From positions 116,659 through 180,658 of the forward strand of contig NZ_JALJYC010000001.1 of NCBI RefSeq assembly GCF_024170405.1: 64,000 nt of DNA. The letters run 5' to 3'. Source of the stretch: Neisseria perflava. GTDB lineage: Bacteria > Pseudomonadota > Gammaproteobacteria > Burkholderiales > Neisseriaceae. A program made the position numbers and the translations under genes. Positions 16,384-25,151 of this stretch are shown here, one piece after another. How positions within the stretch are numbered: position 1 is the first letter of the stretch; each line of letters opens with the position of its first letter. Under the pieces are notes generated by a model. It was given only the letters and a program-made list of their open reading frames with translations, was not told the DNA's origin and made no database searches.

Positions 16384-17454
16384 TTACATTGCATACGCAG
16401 CCATAGTGGTGCGGTAAATTTCTTCGTCGGAGCAGAGGGTGGCAACGTGTTGGTGCAACGCTTTACCCAGCTCGCTACGCAGTTCGGGGTTGGCAACCAG
16501 TTTTTCCACAGCTTCAACAAATTGTTCGTCTTCACCAAACGGAATGCAGAAACCGGTTTTGCCGTTAATAACCATTTCGGAAATACCGGCCATGTCGTAG
16601 GTCACGACAGGCGTATCGTATAAGCCTGCTTCCAAAATATTGTTGCCGACACCTGCGCCGTGGTCGCCGACGCAGTGAGGTGTGTTTACCAAAATATCGA
16701 CGTCTTTGAAGTAAGCGGTCAAATCGCGCACACCGCCCAAGAAGGTAACTTTATCGTCAATGCCCAAACGCTTGGCTTGCGCTTTGAGGTTGTCCATTTC
16801 TTCGCCGATACCGGCCACATTCAGGCGCACGGGTACATTGCGGTCAACCAGTTTTTTGAAAATATCCAACATCAGATTCACAGCACGGACGGTGTCCAAA
16901 CGCGACAGCGTACCCAGCATGATGTAGTCTTTGGGTGTTTTTTCAGGCACATAATCCGGTTTATGCAATGCGTTATAGGTATAGGTAATGCGGTTTGCCG
17001 GGAAACCGTAGCGAATCAGTTTTTCACGTTCGTGTTTGCAGTTGCCGATGATGTACACGCCTAATTTGTCAAACAATTTAGCGATTTTCGGATAGGTTTC
17101 CGGATCAAGGCCGCGCGCATGATAGAACACTTTGGTTTTCGGCGAAGCAATTTTGGCGGCAATGGCGCAAGCCGGTACGATACGTGCCATTTGGCAGTGG
17201 ATAATGTCGGGCTGCTCGCGTTTGAGCATTTTCATGTAAGCCATCATGCCTTTGAAATAACCGAGCATACCACCTTGGTAAAAATCAATCGGTTGCCATT
17301 TGATGCCCAGTTGTTGCGCTTCTTTAATTAGAGGGCCGTCTGAAGAAGCCAATACAACTTCAACGCCTTCGTGGTTGAGCAAACGGCCCAAGCGGAAGGT
17401 TGCATTTTCAGTACCGCCCAAACCGGCCATGGATGTAGTTAAAATGACTTTCAT
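16384..17454 (-). CDS. GT4-family glycosyltransferase
   Basis: A 356-residue GT-B enzyme. The N-terminal motif M-A-G-L-G-G-T-E-N-A-T-F-R-L is the glycine-rich acceptor loop. The C-terminal donor domain includes L-G-T-L-S-R-L-D, V-T-F-L-G-G-V-R-D and H-G-A-G-V-G-N-N-I-L-E-A-G, a variant of the E-x7-E motif. It follows the polymerase gene by 25 bases and precedes the next glycosyltransferase by 13. Specificity cannot be assigned. Confidence 0.84.
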   Translation of the reverse strand: MKVILTTSMAGLGGTENATFRLGRLLNHEGVEVVLASSDGPLIKEAQQLGIKWQPIDFYQGGMLGYFKGMMAYMKMLKREQPDIIHCQMARIVPACAIAAKIASPKTKVFYHARGLDPETYPKIAKLFDKLGVYIIGNCKHEREKLIRYGFPANRITYTYNALHKPDYVPEKTPKDYIMLGTLSRLDTVRAVNLMLDIFKKLVDRNVPVRLNVAGIGEEMDNLKAQAKRLGIDDKVTFLGGVRDLTAYFKDVDILVNTPHCVGDHGAGVGNNILEAGLYDTPVVTYDMAGISEMVINGKTGFCIPFGEDEQFVEAVEKLVANPELRSELGKALHQHVATLCSDEEIYRTTMAAYAM

Positions 17455-17479
17455 AATGTCATGTTCTCTTAAAATTTAA

Positions 17480-18742
17480 TTAAACTTTTTCGTTTTTCTG
17501 CACAATGCAGCTGCTGTAAATAAAAATCAGGAAGCAAGGTAACCAAATAAAAGGGATACGCAAAATGGTAGAGGGAATAAATCCTGCTAACAGAAAAATA
17601 CCCATGCACACAAGCGCAATCACCCGTGATTTTGATTTCAAGTAACGGTTTATCAATATATTTTTTAAGTAAGTGACAACGTAAGCAATAAAACCCAGAA
17701 GGGAAAGTAGGCCAAATCCCAAATACAGCTCAATAACAAAACTGTGCGGGTTTTGGAAACCTAAACTGTCACTCAAGTGACCGCCAAAGTATTCGCGGAA
17801 ATTTTTTGGACCGTAGCCAACGCCCAATAAGGGCGGATTTTCCCAGAAATAATTATAAATTTCTTGGCGGTAAGACACCGAGCTGTCACTGCCCATATCA
17901 TATAAAAACAGGTATAGACGTGAAGAAAAACGCTCTAAGAATTGATTACTGTTCAGTGAAAGTAAAAATTCTTGGATGACCTGTGATGGAATGAGTGACA
18001 GCAATACAAATAACAGTCCGGCTACTAAAACGGTAATAAATCCATTTTTTTGATAAGCAATATAAACAAATAAAATCAGTAGGTAACAGCCGATGGCTGT
18101 GCGGGAAACGCTGGCAAAAATTGCCATTCCCAGTAATACAAATAAAAGCCATCCGAAAAGGATTTCTTTCTTGTTTCTTCCTTCCAGTTGAAAGAAAAAC
18201 AAAATGGCAGGTGTAATACAAACTGCGGTCGTGGCCAGATTGTTTGGGTTAAAAAACAATCCCTTAAGCGAACCGGCATCAATAGCAAGTTCCTCGCTGG
18301 CTGTAACGAATTGGAAGCCGGTTGCTAATTCTAAAAATGGAGGAATCGCAACATACAGTACAAAGATCGTAAGAAATTTTTGAATACGTTTTAATGGATC
18401 CTCTTCACGAATCAATACCTGATAAAACAGATAGAAAAATCCAGGCAATACCATGAAAAACATGATATCCATGAATTGTGTCGGCGTTAATGAGGATATG
18501 GCTAAGTGTATGCCCGGCCAAAAGCACATGACGCATAACGCCAATAACATGTTGTAAATTTTTTTCGGTATCTGTTTGCTTTCAGCACAGAATACGATAA
18601 AGGTTCCAACGATGAACAATATTGATAACGGATTGTCGATACGCGGTACCCCGGCTCGGTATGCCAGCGTAGGGCCTAGCATATAGCCGAACAACATCAG
18701 GTATAAAACACCAACATAAAGACTAAGACGTTTGAATTTCAC
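17480..18742 (-). CDS. wzy: O-antigen polymerase-like protein (Wzy)
   Basis: A 420-residue polytopic inner-membrane protein with about eleven hydrophobic segments and one large hydrophilic loop near residues 265-320 (S-S-V-S-Y-R-Q-E-I-Y-N-Y and G-V-G-Y-G-P-K-N-F), the usual Wzy/WaaL layout. It should polymerise lipid-linked repeat units at the periplasmic face. A GTG start at 18742 with GAGGA five bases upstream is preferred; a TTG four codons earlier would overlap that ribosome site. It is more AT-rich than the flanks, and no DUS was noticed in it. At this length it is too short to be the pilin ligase PglL (about 600 residues). Confidence 0.82.
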   Translation of the reverse strand: MKFKRLSLYVGVLYLMLFGYMLGPTLAYRAGVPRIDNPLSILFIVGTFIVFCAESKQIPKKIYNMLLALCVMCFWPGIHLAISSLTPTQFMDIMFFMVLPGFFYLFYQVLIREEDPLKRIQKFLTIFVLYVAIPPFLELATGFQFVTASEELAIDAGSLKGLFFNPNNLATTAVCITPAILFFFQLEGRNKKEILFGWLLFVLLGMAIFASVSRTAIGCYLLILFVYIAYQKNGFITVLVAGLLFVLLSLIPSQVIQEFLLSLNSNQFLERFSSRLYLFLYDMGSDSSVSYRQEIYNYFWENPPLLGVGYGPKNFREYFGGHLSDSLGFQNPHSFVIELYLGFGLLSLLGFIAYVVTYLKNILINRYLKSKSRVIALVCMGIFLLAGFIPSTILRIPFIWLPCFLIFIYSSCIVQKNEKV

Positions 18743-18755
18743 AACAGTCCTCAAA

Positions 18756-19931
18756 TTAAGATATGGATGTCGTTATTTTTTCATAGGCTGCCGTAATTTG
18801 GCTGATAACGACATTTTCACCAAATTCGTTCAATGCATTTTTTCGTAAGGTCTGTGCATCGTATTTTTTTTGATTTTCATATAGAGAAATCAATGCTGCC
18901 GTTAATGCTGCTTGGCCTTCTACCGGCACAATAAGACCGTTGCTATCATTTACAATTGATTCAGGCCCGCCGCAACGGGTTGCAATAACAGGCAATCCTT
19001 GTGATAAGGCTTCAATGAAGACAACGCCGAAAGTTTCATGTCGGCTGGCCAATACAAATGCATCGCTGTGATACATCAAATCTAATACTTCATCGTTTTT
19101 TAATTTGCCTAGAAAAGTAACATTGTTTTGTAAGTTAAGTTCTTTAGCAAGGCCGTGCAATTTGGTTTCTTCATAACCGCCGCCACCGATTTTGAGCTGA
19201 AGATGAGGATATTCTTTTAAAGCTTCAGAAAAGGCGGGCAGTAGGATATCGTAGCCTTTTTTGTGCTGTAAGTGAGCCACCGAACAAAAAGTGAAATTTT
19301 CGTTGGGTACTTTATTGATTAAATCGACAGGTGCTTCAAATTTTGCGGATAAGATATTAGGGATATATTCCCATTTTAGGCCTTTGAACTCCTGCTCTAA
19401 TAGTGCTGCAAAATCACGGCTGACAGCTGCACGTGCTCCGGCATGACTTGCTGCCTGTTGCATCATCGGGCGTTCCCAATCATGAATTAATTTACGGGCA
19501 TAGGTTGTACTATGCTCGGTAATCATATAAGGAATGCCGGTTTGCTTGTGGATCTGGTAGGCAATCAGGCCGCCGTTATTGACACAATGGGCATGAATAA
19601 CATCCGGCATCCCATGTTCGGCAACATAACGACGGAACAGTTTCATTCCGGCTAAAATCATGCGGTTGCGGTCAATATACGGAATATGAGGAAAGTAAAG
19701 CATACTTTGGTAGGTATAAGTAGGGATACCTGCCTCCACATATTCCTTCATTCCATGTTGTTTGCGGTCAAGCACAATAGAAGCATGAGTACGCAAGGAG
19801 CGAAATTGCGGTGCAATTACGCCAACTTTGACGCCTGCCCGTTGTAATGCTTGAGCCTGTAAGCGGAAGAAGATACCGTTTACATCATCAGGCGTTTCAG
19901 GATACCAAGAAGGGATAATGAGAGCGTGCAT
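18756..19931 (-). CDS. GT4-family glycosyltransferase
   Basis: A 391-residue GT-B enzyme: N-terminal H-A-L-I-I-P-S-W-Y-P-E-T-P-D-D-V-N-G-I-F, V-I-H-A-H, T-E-H-S-T-T-Y, then the donor domain with C-S-V-A-H-L-Q-H-K-K-G and the E-x7-E motif in R-H-E-T-F-G-V-V-F-I-E-A-L. The ATG at 19931 begins the conserved domain; an upstream TTG adds two residues. It lies between the flippase and the polymerase. Sugar specificity is unknown. Confidence 0.87.
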   Translation of the reverse strand: MHALIIPSWYPETPDDVNGIFFRLQAQALQRAGVKVGVIAPQFRSLRTHASIVLDRKQHGMKEYVEAGIPTYTYQSMLYFPHIPYIDRNRMILAGMKLFRRYVAEHGMPDVIHAHCVNNGGLIAYQIHKQTGIPYMITEHSTTYARKLIHDWERPMMQQAASHAGARAAVSRDFAALLEQEFKGLKWEYIPNILSAKFEAPVDLINKVPNENFTFCSVAHLQHKKGYDILLPAFSEALKEYPHLQLKIGGGGYEETKLHGLAKELNLQNNVTFLGKLKNDEVLDLMYHSDAFVLASRHETFGVVFIEALSQGLPVIATRCGGPESIVNDSNGLIVPVEGQAALTAALISLYENQKKYDAQTLRKNALNEFGENVVISQITAAYEKITTSIS

Positions 19932-19944
19932 AATCAAATCTCTG

Positions 19945-21372
19945 TTAGTTATTATTTTTTTTCAGACGGCCTTTAATCATTTGTAAGGCATTTGCCAACT
20001 GTTGCTTGTGGGACATCACTAAAACGATTAAGCCGATAAGCCAAATAATGGCAAATAGCCAATAATTGCTGCTGTTACCCCAGTAGGTATAGCTTAGGCA
20101 AATCAATAGACAAACGGTTACGTTGCTGTAAATTTTCAACCGTGGCAGGGGTTGCCACAATAAAGAAGATAACTCTGTCTTACAGATGAAAAACAGCCAA
20201 AATGAGATGGCACTGGCCATTGCTGCACCTCTGGCTCCTAAGGATGGAATAAGCAAGTGGAGCAAGCTGAAATTGCAGGCAAATGCGACTAAGTTGACTA
20301 AGGTAATCAACCAAGTTTTACGGACAACATTCAAACCGATACCGCTGACTTCGGTGAGGGTGTACAGCAAGGGGAACAGCATGCTGGAGAGCAAAATAAA
20401 CTGTACCGGTGCATATTGTTTGGGCAATATCCATGTCACAACCGGTGAGAAAATACCGACAAAGCAAACAATGCCGCTAATCAGCGCGGTCATCGAAAGG
20501 GTAATCCCGCCGATTTTATCTAAATTGGTATTTTCTTTAACCCATTTAAAAACCAGTGGCGCCCAGATAGTTGAAAAAACACTTTGAAAAATCAAAGCGA
20601 CAGCGCCAAAGCTGACGGCCATGGAGTAAACGCCTAATTCTTCTAAGCTGGCCAATTCTTTCAGCGCGAAACGGTCAACCGAAGTAAAACCCCAGTAGGC
20701 TAAGTTACCGATGGCCAAAGGCATACCGTATTTCAAACCAGACTTTAAGATATCTGCTGATAGTGGTGCTTTGTGAATAGCCCGCAAATCTGTTTTAGTT
20801 TGAAAAATTAATACGGCCACCGTAATGACTTGCGCTGCGGAATAAGCAAAAACCAAGCTGACTGTATTTGTGGGTAAACTTAATACCACATAGGCCAAGA
20901 CAAATACCAAAATAAAGAATTTAGGTGTTAATTGGCTGAATGAAAATGCTACAGCTCGTTCCTGCATTCGTAGGATTAAGGCTAAAAAACGGGCAAACAG
21001 TGAAGTTGCCAAAAAAACCAGGAATAAAATACCTAGCGAGTGATTATTTAAAGAAAAAACAATTTCAGACGGCCAAGCTGCGTTCCATAAGGCAATAATA
21101 ATCGTCACTGCCGCAATAAACAGGCAAGGGAGGTAAGATAAAGATTTAAATAACGAGGCCTTGTGCTCGGAAGCGTAATATTCTCTGATATAAGCTTGAT
21201 CAAGACCAAGTCCCAAAATCAAAATTGACAGAGAAGAAACCGTTTGCAATAAAACAATACGGCCAATGTCTTCAGCAGGGAAATACCATGAAATCAGCGG
21301 CAACGACACAATACCGAAAGCAGCGCTTCCGATAGGGCCAAGTGCGTAACCGAGTATTTTCCGTGCGTTCAT
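19945..21372 (-). CDS. wzx: Wzx-type lipid-linked oligosaccharide flippase
   Basis: A 475-residue membrane protein of the MOP/polysaccharide transport family with 12-14 predicted hydrophobic segments. The N-terminal region is G-Y-A-L-G-P-I-G-S-A-A-F-G-I-V-S-L-P, and Y-G-M-P-L-A-I-G-N-L-A-Y near residue 215 marks the start of the second half. It should flip undecaprenyl-linked repeat units to the periplasm. Its last residues (Lys-Gly-Arg-Leu-Lys before the Asn-rich end) are encoded by a DUS. A DUS also sits just upstream of the start codon. Confidence 0.86.
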   Translation of the reverse strand: MNARKILGYALGPIGSAAFGIVSLPLISWYFPAEDIGRIVLLQTVSSLSILILGLGLDQAYIREYYASEHKASLFKSLSYLPCLFIAAVTIIIALWNAAWPSEIVFSLNNHSLGILFLVFLATSLFARFLALILRMQERAVAFSFSQLTPKFFILVFVLAYVVLSLPTNTVSLVFAYSAAQVITVAVLIFQTKTDLRAIHKAPLSADILKSGLKYGMPLAIGNLAYWGFTSVDRFALKELASLEELGVYSMAVSFGAVALIFQSVFSTIWAPLVFKWVKENTNLDKIGGITLSMTALISGIVCFVGIFSPVVTWILPKQYAPVQFILLSSMLFPLLYTLTEVSGIGLNVVRKTWLITLVNLVAFACNFSLLHLLIPSLGARGAAMASAISFWLFFICKTELSSLLWQPLPRLKIYSNVTVCLLICLSYTYWGNSSNYWLFAIIWLIGLIVLVMSHKQQLANALQMIKGRLKKNNN

Positions 21373-21477
21373 AATGGTGGTTTCAGACGGCCTGAAAAGT
21401 TTAGGCGTAAGGGTTTATTAAAAATTTTATTATAATAAATATGATGATGGTTGTTGCGCCGAAGGATTTTATTTCAG

Positions 21478-21526
21478 CGGCTTTCTTTGAACGACCATTA
21501 CTACAACTGCTGTTCAAAGAAAGCCG
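21478..21526. repeat. Perfect 15-bp stem-loop between the dehydrogenase gene and wzx
   Basis: CGGCTTTCTTTGAAC (21478-21492) pairs exactly with its complement at 21512-21526 around a 19-base loop. No U-run follows on either strand, so it is not a canonical terminator. It could be an RNA-stability or attenuation element within the polysaccharide operon. Downstream, around 21430-21445, is a very AT-rich stretch containing TATAAT-like sequence on the minus strand. Confidence 0.6.
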
Positions 21527-21579
21527 ACTGGCCGTTTGTAAAGCAGGCCAATCAGCTTTTTGGAGGTCAATCCGGAGAA

Positions 21580-22887
21580 TTATGCTTTTACAACGTTCGC
21601 ATGTTTACCGGAGAATTTACCACGGGTATCTACAATCAGTTTTGCATGTTTTTGCAGAAGATCATAGTCAAATTTGTCATGGTCGGTAGTCAATACCACG
21701 CAATCGAATTTGGCGATGTTTTCAGCTGTCAGCGGTTCGCTCTGCAAATCGAAGTAGGTATGTTCCGGAATATGCGGGAATACCGGTACGTGCGGGTCAG
21801 AGTAGGCAACATCTGCGCCCAAGTTTGCCAAGCGCTCCATCACTTCAAGAGATGGGCTCTCACGCATATCATCTACGTTTTTCTTGTAAGCGATACCCAG
21901 TACCAAGACTTTGCTGTCTTTGATAGAACGATTATGTTCATTCAATGCCAAACCTACTTTGCTGATAACATAGTCGGGCATGTGGGAGTTTACTTCGCCG
22001 GCCAATTCGATGAAGCGGGTATTGACACCGTATTCACGTGCTTTCCAAGTCAGATAGAACGGGTCAATCGGGATACAGTGACCGCCCAAGCCCGGGCCCG
22101 GGTAGTATGCAACGAAGCCGAATGGTTTGGTTGCCGCAGCATCAATCACTTCATGGATGTCGATGTCCATTTTGTCGGCAACGATTTTCATCTCGTTGAC
22201 CAAGCCGATGTTGACGGCGCGGTGGATGTTTTCCAGCAGTTTGGTCAATTCTGCGGCTCGGGTTGAGCTAACCGGTACGACTTTTTCAATTGCCGGTTGG
22301 TACAACGCAATGCCGACTTCCAAACATGCAGGCGTATGGCCGCCAATAACTTTCGGGATGGTGCGGGTTTCAAAGTTGGGGTTACCCGGATCTTCACGTT
22401 CGGGAGAGTAAACCAAGAATACGTCTTTGCCGACTTTCAAGCCTTTTTCTTCCATACGAGGCAGCAGCTCTTCTTCGGTTGTACCCGGGTAGGTAGTGGA
22501 TTCCAAAGACAGAACTTGACCTGCGCGCAGATAAGGTTTCACGGCATCGGTAGTATCTACAACGTAGCTGATATCCGGTTCGCGGTATTTGTTCAACGGA
22601 GTCGGTACGCACAGGATAATGGCTTCTACTTCGCCAATGCGAGAGAAGTCGGTAGTGGCTTCAAACAGGCTGTTGCTGGCGGCAGCAATTTTATCGGCAG
22701 AAATATGCTCGATATAGCTTTCGCCTTTGTTGAGCTTGTTGACTTTGGTTTCGTCAATGTCGAAGCCTAAGACTTGGTAGCCGACTTCAACATAACGCAG
22801 CATCAGGGGCAAACCGACATAGCCCAAACCGACGATACCGATTTTTGCAGTTTTATCGGCAAATTTTTGAATGGTGGTATTTTTCAT
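21580..22887 (-). CDS. wbpA: UDP-N-acetylhexosamine 6-dehydrogenase (WbpA/WecC family)
   Basis: A 435-residue nucleotide-sugar dehydrogenase. The NAD loop I-G-I-V-G-L-G-Y-V-G-L-P-L is near residue 16, L-C-V-P-T-P-L follows, with S-T-T-Y-P-G-T-T-E-E. The catalytic cysteine is in G-P-G-L-G-G-H-C-I-P-I-D-P-F-Y, and there is a C-terminal G-I-A-Y-K-K-N-V-D-D-M-R-E-S-P domain. It should oxidise C6 of a UDP-HexNAc (UDP-GlcNAc in WbpA) to the uronic acid. The polymer therefore probably contains an acidic amino sugar. No UDP-GlcNAc 2-epimerase is in the block. It is the first gene of the minus-strand block. Confidence 0.9.
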   Translation of the reverse strand: MKNTTIQKFADKTAKIGIVGLGYVGLPLMLRYVEVGYQVLGFDIDETKVNKLNKGESYIEHISADKIAAASNSLFEATTDFSRIGEVEAIILCVPTPLNKYREPDISYVVDTTDAVKPYLRAGQVLSLESTTYPGTTEEELLPRMEEKGLKVGKDVFLVYSPEREDPGNPNFETRTIPKVIGGHTPACLEVGIALYQPAIEKVVPVSSTRAAELTKLLENIHRAVNIGLVNEMKIVADKMDIDIHEVIDAAATKPFGFVAYYPGPGLGGHCIPIDPFYLTWKAREYGVNTRFIELAGEVNSHMPDYVISKVGLALNEHNRSIKDSKVLVLGIAYKKNVDDMRESPSLEVMERLANLGADVAYSDPHVPVFPHIPEHTYFDLQSEPLTAENIAKFDCVVLTTDHDKFDYDLLQKHAKLIVDTRGKFSGKHANVVKA

Positions 22888-23165
22888 GATATTTTCTCAT
22901 GTTATGGATAAAAACTTGGTCAATACGGGTACTGATGGTTGATGAGCGAATCCATGCCGGATATTGAATCCGATAGCCAGGAAAACTTCAGGTTTATTAC
23001 TCACAGAAGAGAAATAGAACCGGAGTGTCTCTCTCTCATAGTATCGAAGCCATCATAAACATTCGTAAGATTCATCTCAAACGAAAAAGTTTTATCGCGC
23101 AAAAAAACAGTTATTCGGTAGTTATGCCTTCGGTTTAGGCTATTTGGATAAGGAAATTGGCAAAA

Positions 23166-23252
23166 ATGACAAAGCAACCTTTTGATAAGAATGTAAAATT
23201 TGTTAATTGGAACAAATTGGTAAAAAGCGCTTCTGAATTTGAAAGGTTATAG
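23166..23252 (+). CDS. Possible 28-residue small protein, unknown
   Basis: ATG at 23166, stop at 23250-23252. An AAGGAA sequence lies about ten bases upstream. The peptide is Lys/Phe/Asn-rich (starts MTKQPFDKNVKF, ends EFERL) with no hydrophobic segment. It could be a small protein, the remnant of a gene start, or chance in AT-rich DNA. No function is proposed. Confidence 0.22.
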   Translation: MTKQPFDKNVKFVNWNKLVKSASEFERL

Positions 23253-23362
23253 TAAGTAATGATATTGTACTTTTATTTACTTTGGTTAACGAAGATTAAT
23301 CTTTGCTTTGATTATTTATGAATAAAAATAAAGAAATTTATTTGGAATGACAAAGTAAATGC

Positions 23363-23400
23363 AAAAAAGCATGGCGATATTGTTGTCGCCATGCTTTTTT
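23363..23400 (-). terminator. Intrinsic terminator of ribD
   Basis: AAAAAAGCATGGCGA and TCGCCATGCTTTTTT arms around a short loop with a U-run on each strand, directly downstream of the ribD stop. This is one of the few terminators here without a DUS. Confidence 0.8.
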
Positions 23401-23424
23401 ATAAGGATATTTTCTGAAGCCGGG

Positions 23425-24525
23425 TTATTTCAAACGTAAGACCCATTTGATGTCATTACCTAAAATTTCAGCGGATTGGCTGCGCCACTTACTGTCTTGT
23501 ATCAGGGACGATGGGTTTTCCGGCAGGTCAAACAATCCGCGTCCGGGATTGCCCAAGATTTTGGGTGCTTGGTACAGCACGATTTCATCCACCAGCTCTT
23601 CCTGAATCAGGGCAGAAGATAAAGTAGCGCCGGTTTCTGCCATGACTTCGCCGTAGCCGAGTTCGGCCATTTGACGCAAGAGGTCGGGCAAGTCGATTTG
23701 CCCAGTAGCGTTTTCAGACGGCCTGATGATGCGGATGTGCGGGTGTGCCAGATAAGGGCGTAGGCGGTTTTCGTCGTCAACCAGGGTAGCGATGATAGTG
23801 GGGCTGCTGCCGTCTGAAACCAAGTGGCAGTCAAGCGGTGTGCGCAGTCGGCTGTCGAGTACCACACGGGCGGGTTGGCGCAGGGTGGGGAAGGCGCGCA
23901 CGTTCAAGTAGGGATTATCGGCGAGTACGGTGCCGATGCCGGTCAAGACGGCGCAGCTTTCGGCGCGCAGCATTTGCACGTCGGCACGGGCGGCTTCGCC
24001 GGTAATCCATTGGCTGCGGCCGTCTGAAAGGGCAGTTTTGCCGTCGAGACTGGCGGCGCATTTGAGGCGTACAAACGGACGACCGCGTTCGATACGCGAT
24101 AGAAAGCCTCGGTTGAGTTCGCGTGCTTCGGCTTCCAGTAAACCGCTTTCGGTTTGAATCCCGGCGGCTTGCAGCATGGCCAGCCCTTTGCCGCCAACCA
24201 GCGGATTGGGGTCGGTCATGGCGGCGACGACGCGGGCGACTCCGGCTTGAATCAGCGCTTCGGCGCAGGGCGGGGTGCGCCCGTAATGGCTGCAAGGCTC
24301 GAGCGTGACATAGGCTGTCGCGCCTTGGGCTGCCGCGCCTGCCTGCCGCAGGGCGTGTACTTCGGCGTGCGGTTCGCCCGCTTTGACATGAAAACCCTGG
24401 CCGACAATCTGGCGGCCTCGGGCAATAACGCAGCCGACACGCGGATTGGGAGAAGTGGAAAACCGCCCTTGTCCGGCAAGCTCAAGGGCGGTTTTCATCA
24501 TTTGGGTATCGGTTTCGGTAAACAT
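23425..24525 (-). CDS. ribD: Bifunctional riboflavin deaminase/reductase
   Basis: A 366-residue two-domain enzyme for steps two and three of riboflavin synthesis. The N-terminal deaminase has the zinc motifs H-A-E-V-H-A-L and E-P-C-S-H-Y-G-R-T-P-P-C near residues 52-90. The C-terminal reductase starts around R-P-F-V-R-L-K-C-A-A-S-L-D-G-K-T-A. It follows nrdR by 14 bases, the gap being occupied by a DUS, so the two are probably co-transcribed. Several DUS copies lie within the coding sequence. Confidence 0.95.
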   Translation of the reverse strand: MFTETDTQMMKTALELAGQGRFSTSPNPRVGCVIARGRQIVGQGFHVKAGEPHAEVHALRQAGAAAQGATAYVTLEPCSHYGRTPPCAEALIQAGVARVVAAMTDPNPLVGGKGLAMLQAAGIQTESGLLEAEARELNRGFLSRIERGRPFVRLKCAASLDGKTALSDGRSQWITGEAARADVQMLRAESCAVLTGIGTVLADNPYLNVRAFPTLRQPARVVLDSRLRTPLDCHLVSDGSSPTIIATLVDDENRLRPYLAHPHIRIIRPSENATGQIDLPDLLRQMAELGYGEVMAETGATLSSALIQEELVDEIVLYQAPKILGNPGRGLFDLPENPSSLIQDSKWRSQSAEILGNDIKWVLRLK

Positions 24526-24539
24526 ATTTTCAGACGGCC

Positions 24540-25010
24540 TTATTCAGCTTCATCGGTTTGGATTTGCGGCAGGGTGGCGATGGCCTGGGTAAATTCGGAT
24601 ACGTCGTTGAAACTTTTATACACCGAGGCAAAGCGCACATAGGCGACTTGGTCGATTTTTGCCAGCTCTTCCATTGCCATTTCGCCGACCATTTGTGAGG
24701 GGATTTCTTTTTTGCCCAGCCGGTATAAGCGCTGCTCGATTAGGGCGACGGTTTCGTCGATTTTTTCGGCAGAGACGGGGCGTTTGTGCAACGCCCGCTC
24801 CAAGCTGGTGCGCAATTTGTGCGGATTAAACCCCACGCGTGAGCCGCTGGTTTTGATGACCTGCGGCATGCGCATTTCGATGGTTTCAAAGGTGCTGAAA
24901 CGCTGGCCGCAGCTCAGACAGCGCCGACGGCGGCGGATGCTGTTGGTTTCTTCCAGCAGGCGCGAGTCGGTCACTTGGGTGTTGGCGTTTTGGCAAAACG
25001 GACATTTCAT
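24540..25010 (-). CDS. nrdR: Transcriptional repressor NrdR
   Basis: A 156-residue regulator of ribonucleotide reductase genes. The N-terminal zinc ribbon has C-P-F-C and C-L-S-C-G-Q-R-F-S-T-F-E-T (Cys4), followed by the ATP-cone domain (V-I-K-T-S-G-S-R). The ATG at 25010 gives the canonical MKCPFC start; a TTG three codons earlier is less likely. It lies upstream of ribD, a common arrangement. Confidence 0.95.
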   Translation of the reverse strand: MKCPFCQNANTQVTDSRLLEETNSIRRRRRCLSCGQRFSTFETIEMRMPQVIKTSGSRVGFNPHKLRTSLERALHKRPVSAEKIDETVALIEQRLYRLGKKEIPSQMVGEMAMEELAKIDQVAYVRFASVYKSFNDVSEFTQAIATLPQIQTDEAE

Positions 25011-25093
25011 GGCGGTCAAATCAAGGGGTTACGAGCAGTTATTGTAACGGATATGCGAATACCCGTATAGGGGACAGGGTTTTTGCTGCGTTG

Positions 25094-25136
25094 GCCGTCT
25101 GAAAATAAAAATAGGATGTTTTTTCAGACGGCCTCG
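25094..25136. repeat. DUS inverted pair upstream of nrdR
   Basis: GGCCGTCTGAAAATAAAAA and a matching TTTTTTCAGACGGCC arm form a hairpin between the amidotransferase end and nrdR. Only weak U-richness follows the stem on the minus strand. Confidence 0.55.
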
Positions 25137-25151
25137 GCATACCGTAAGCGG

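Larger units (their letters stand above)
22888..23424. other. AT-rich leader region upstream of the polysaccharide block
   Basis: A 537-base gap without a convincing long gene, strikingly AT-rich from about 23050 on. It should hold the promoter of the polysaccharide operon, but no clear -35/-10 pair was found on the minus strand. A short TC run (five copies near 23027) is too short to suggest phase variation. A 28-codon open frame on the plus strand and the ribD terminator are listed separately. No RfaH-type ops element was found. Confidence 0.5.

Noticed and set aside
18842..18952. TTG start four codons upstream for the polymerase gene
   Set aside because: That start (at 18754) would include the GAGGA ribosome site within the coding sequence; the GTG at 18742 is better placed.
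5589..22887. Phase-variable tracts in the glycosyltransferase genes
   Set aside because: No homopolymer or short tandem repeat long enough for slipped-strand variation was seen in the coding sequences.
22888..23424. RfaH ops/JUMPstart element before the polysaccharide locus
   Set aside because: No GGCGGTAG-type core in the right orientation; only a weak resemblance (CGGTAG) near 23115.
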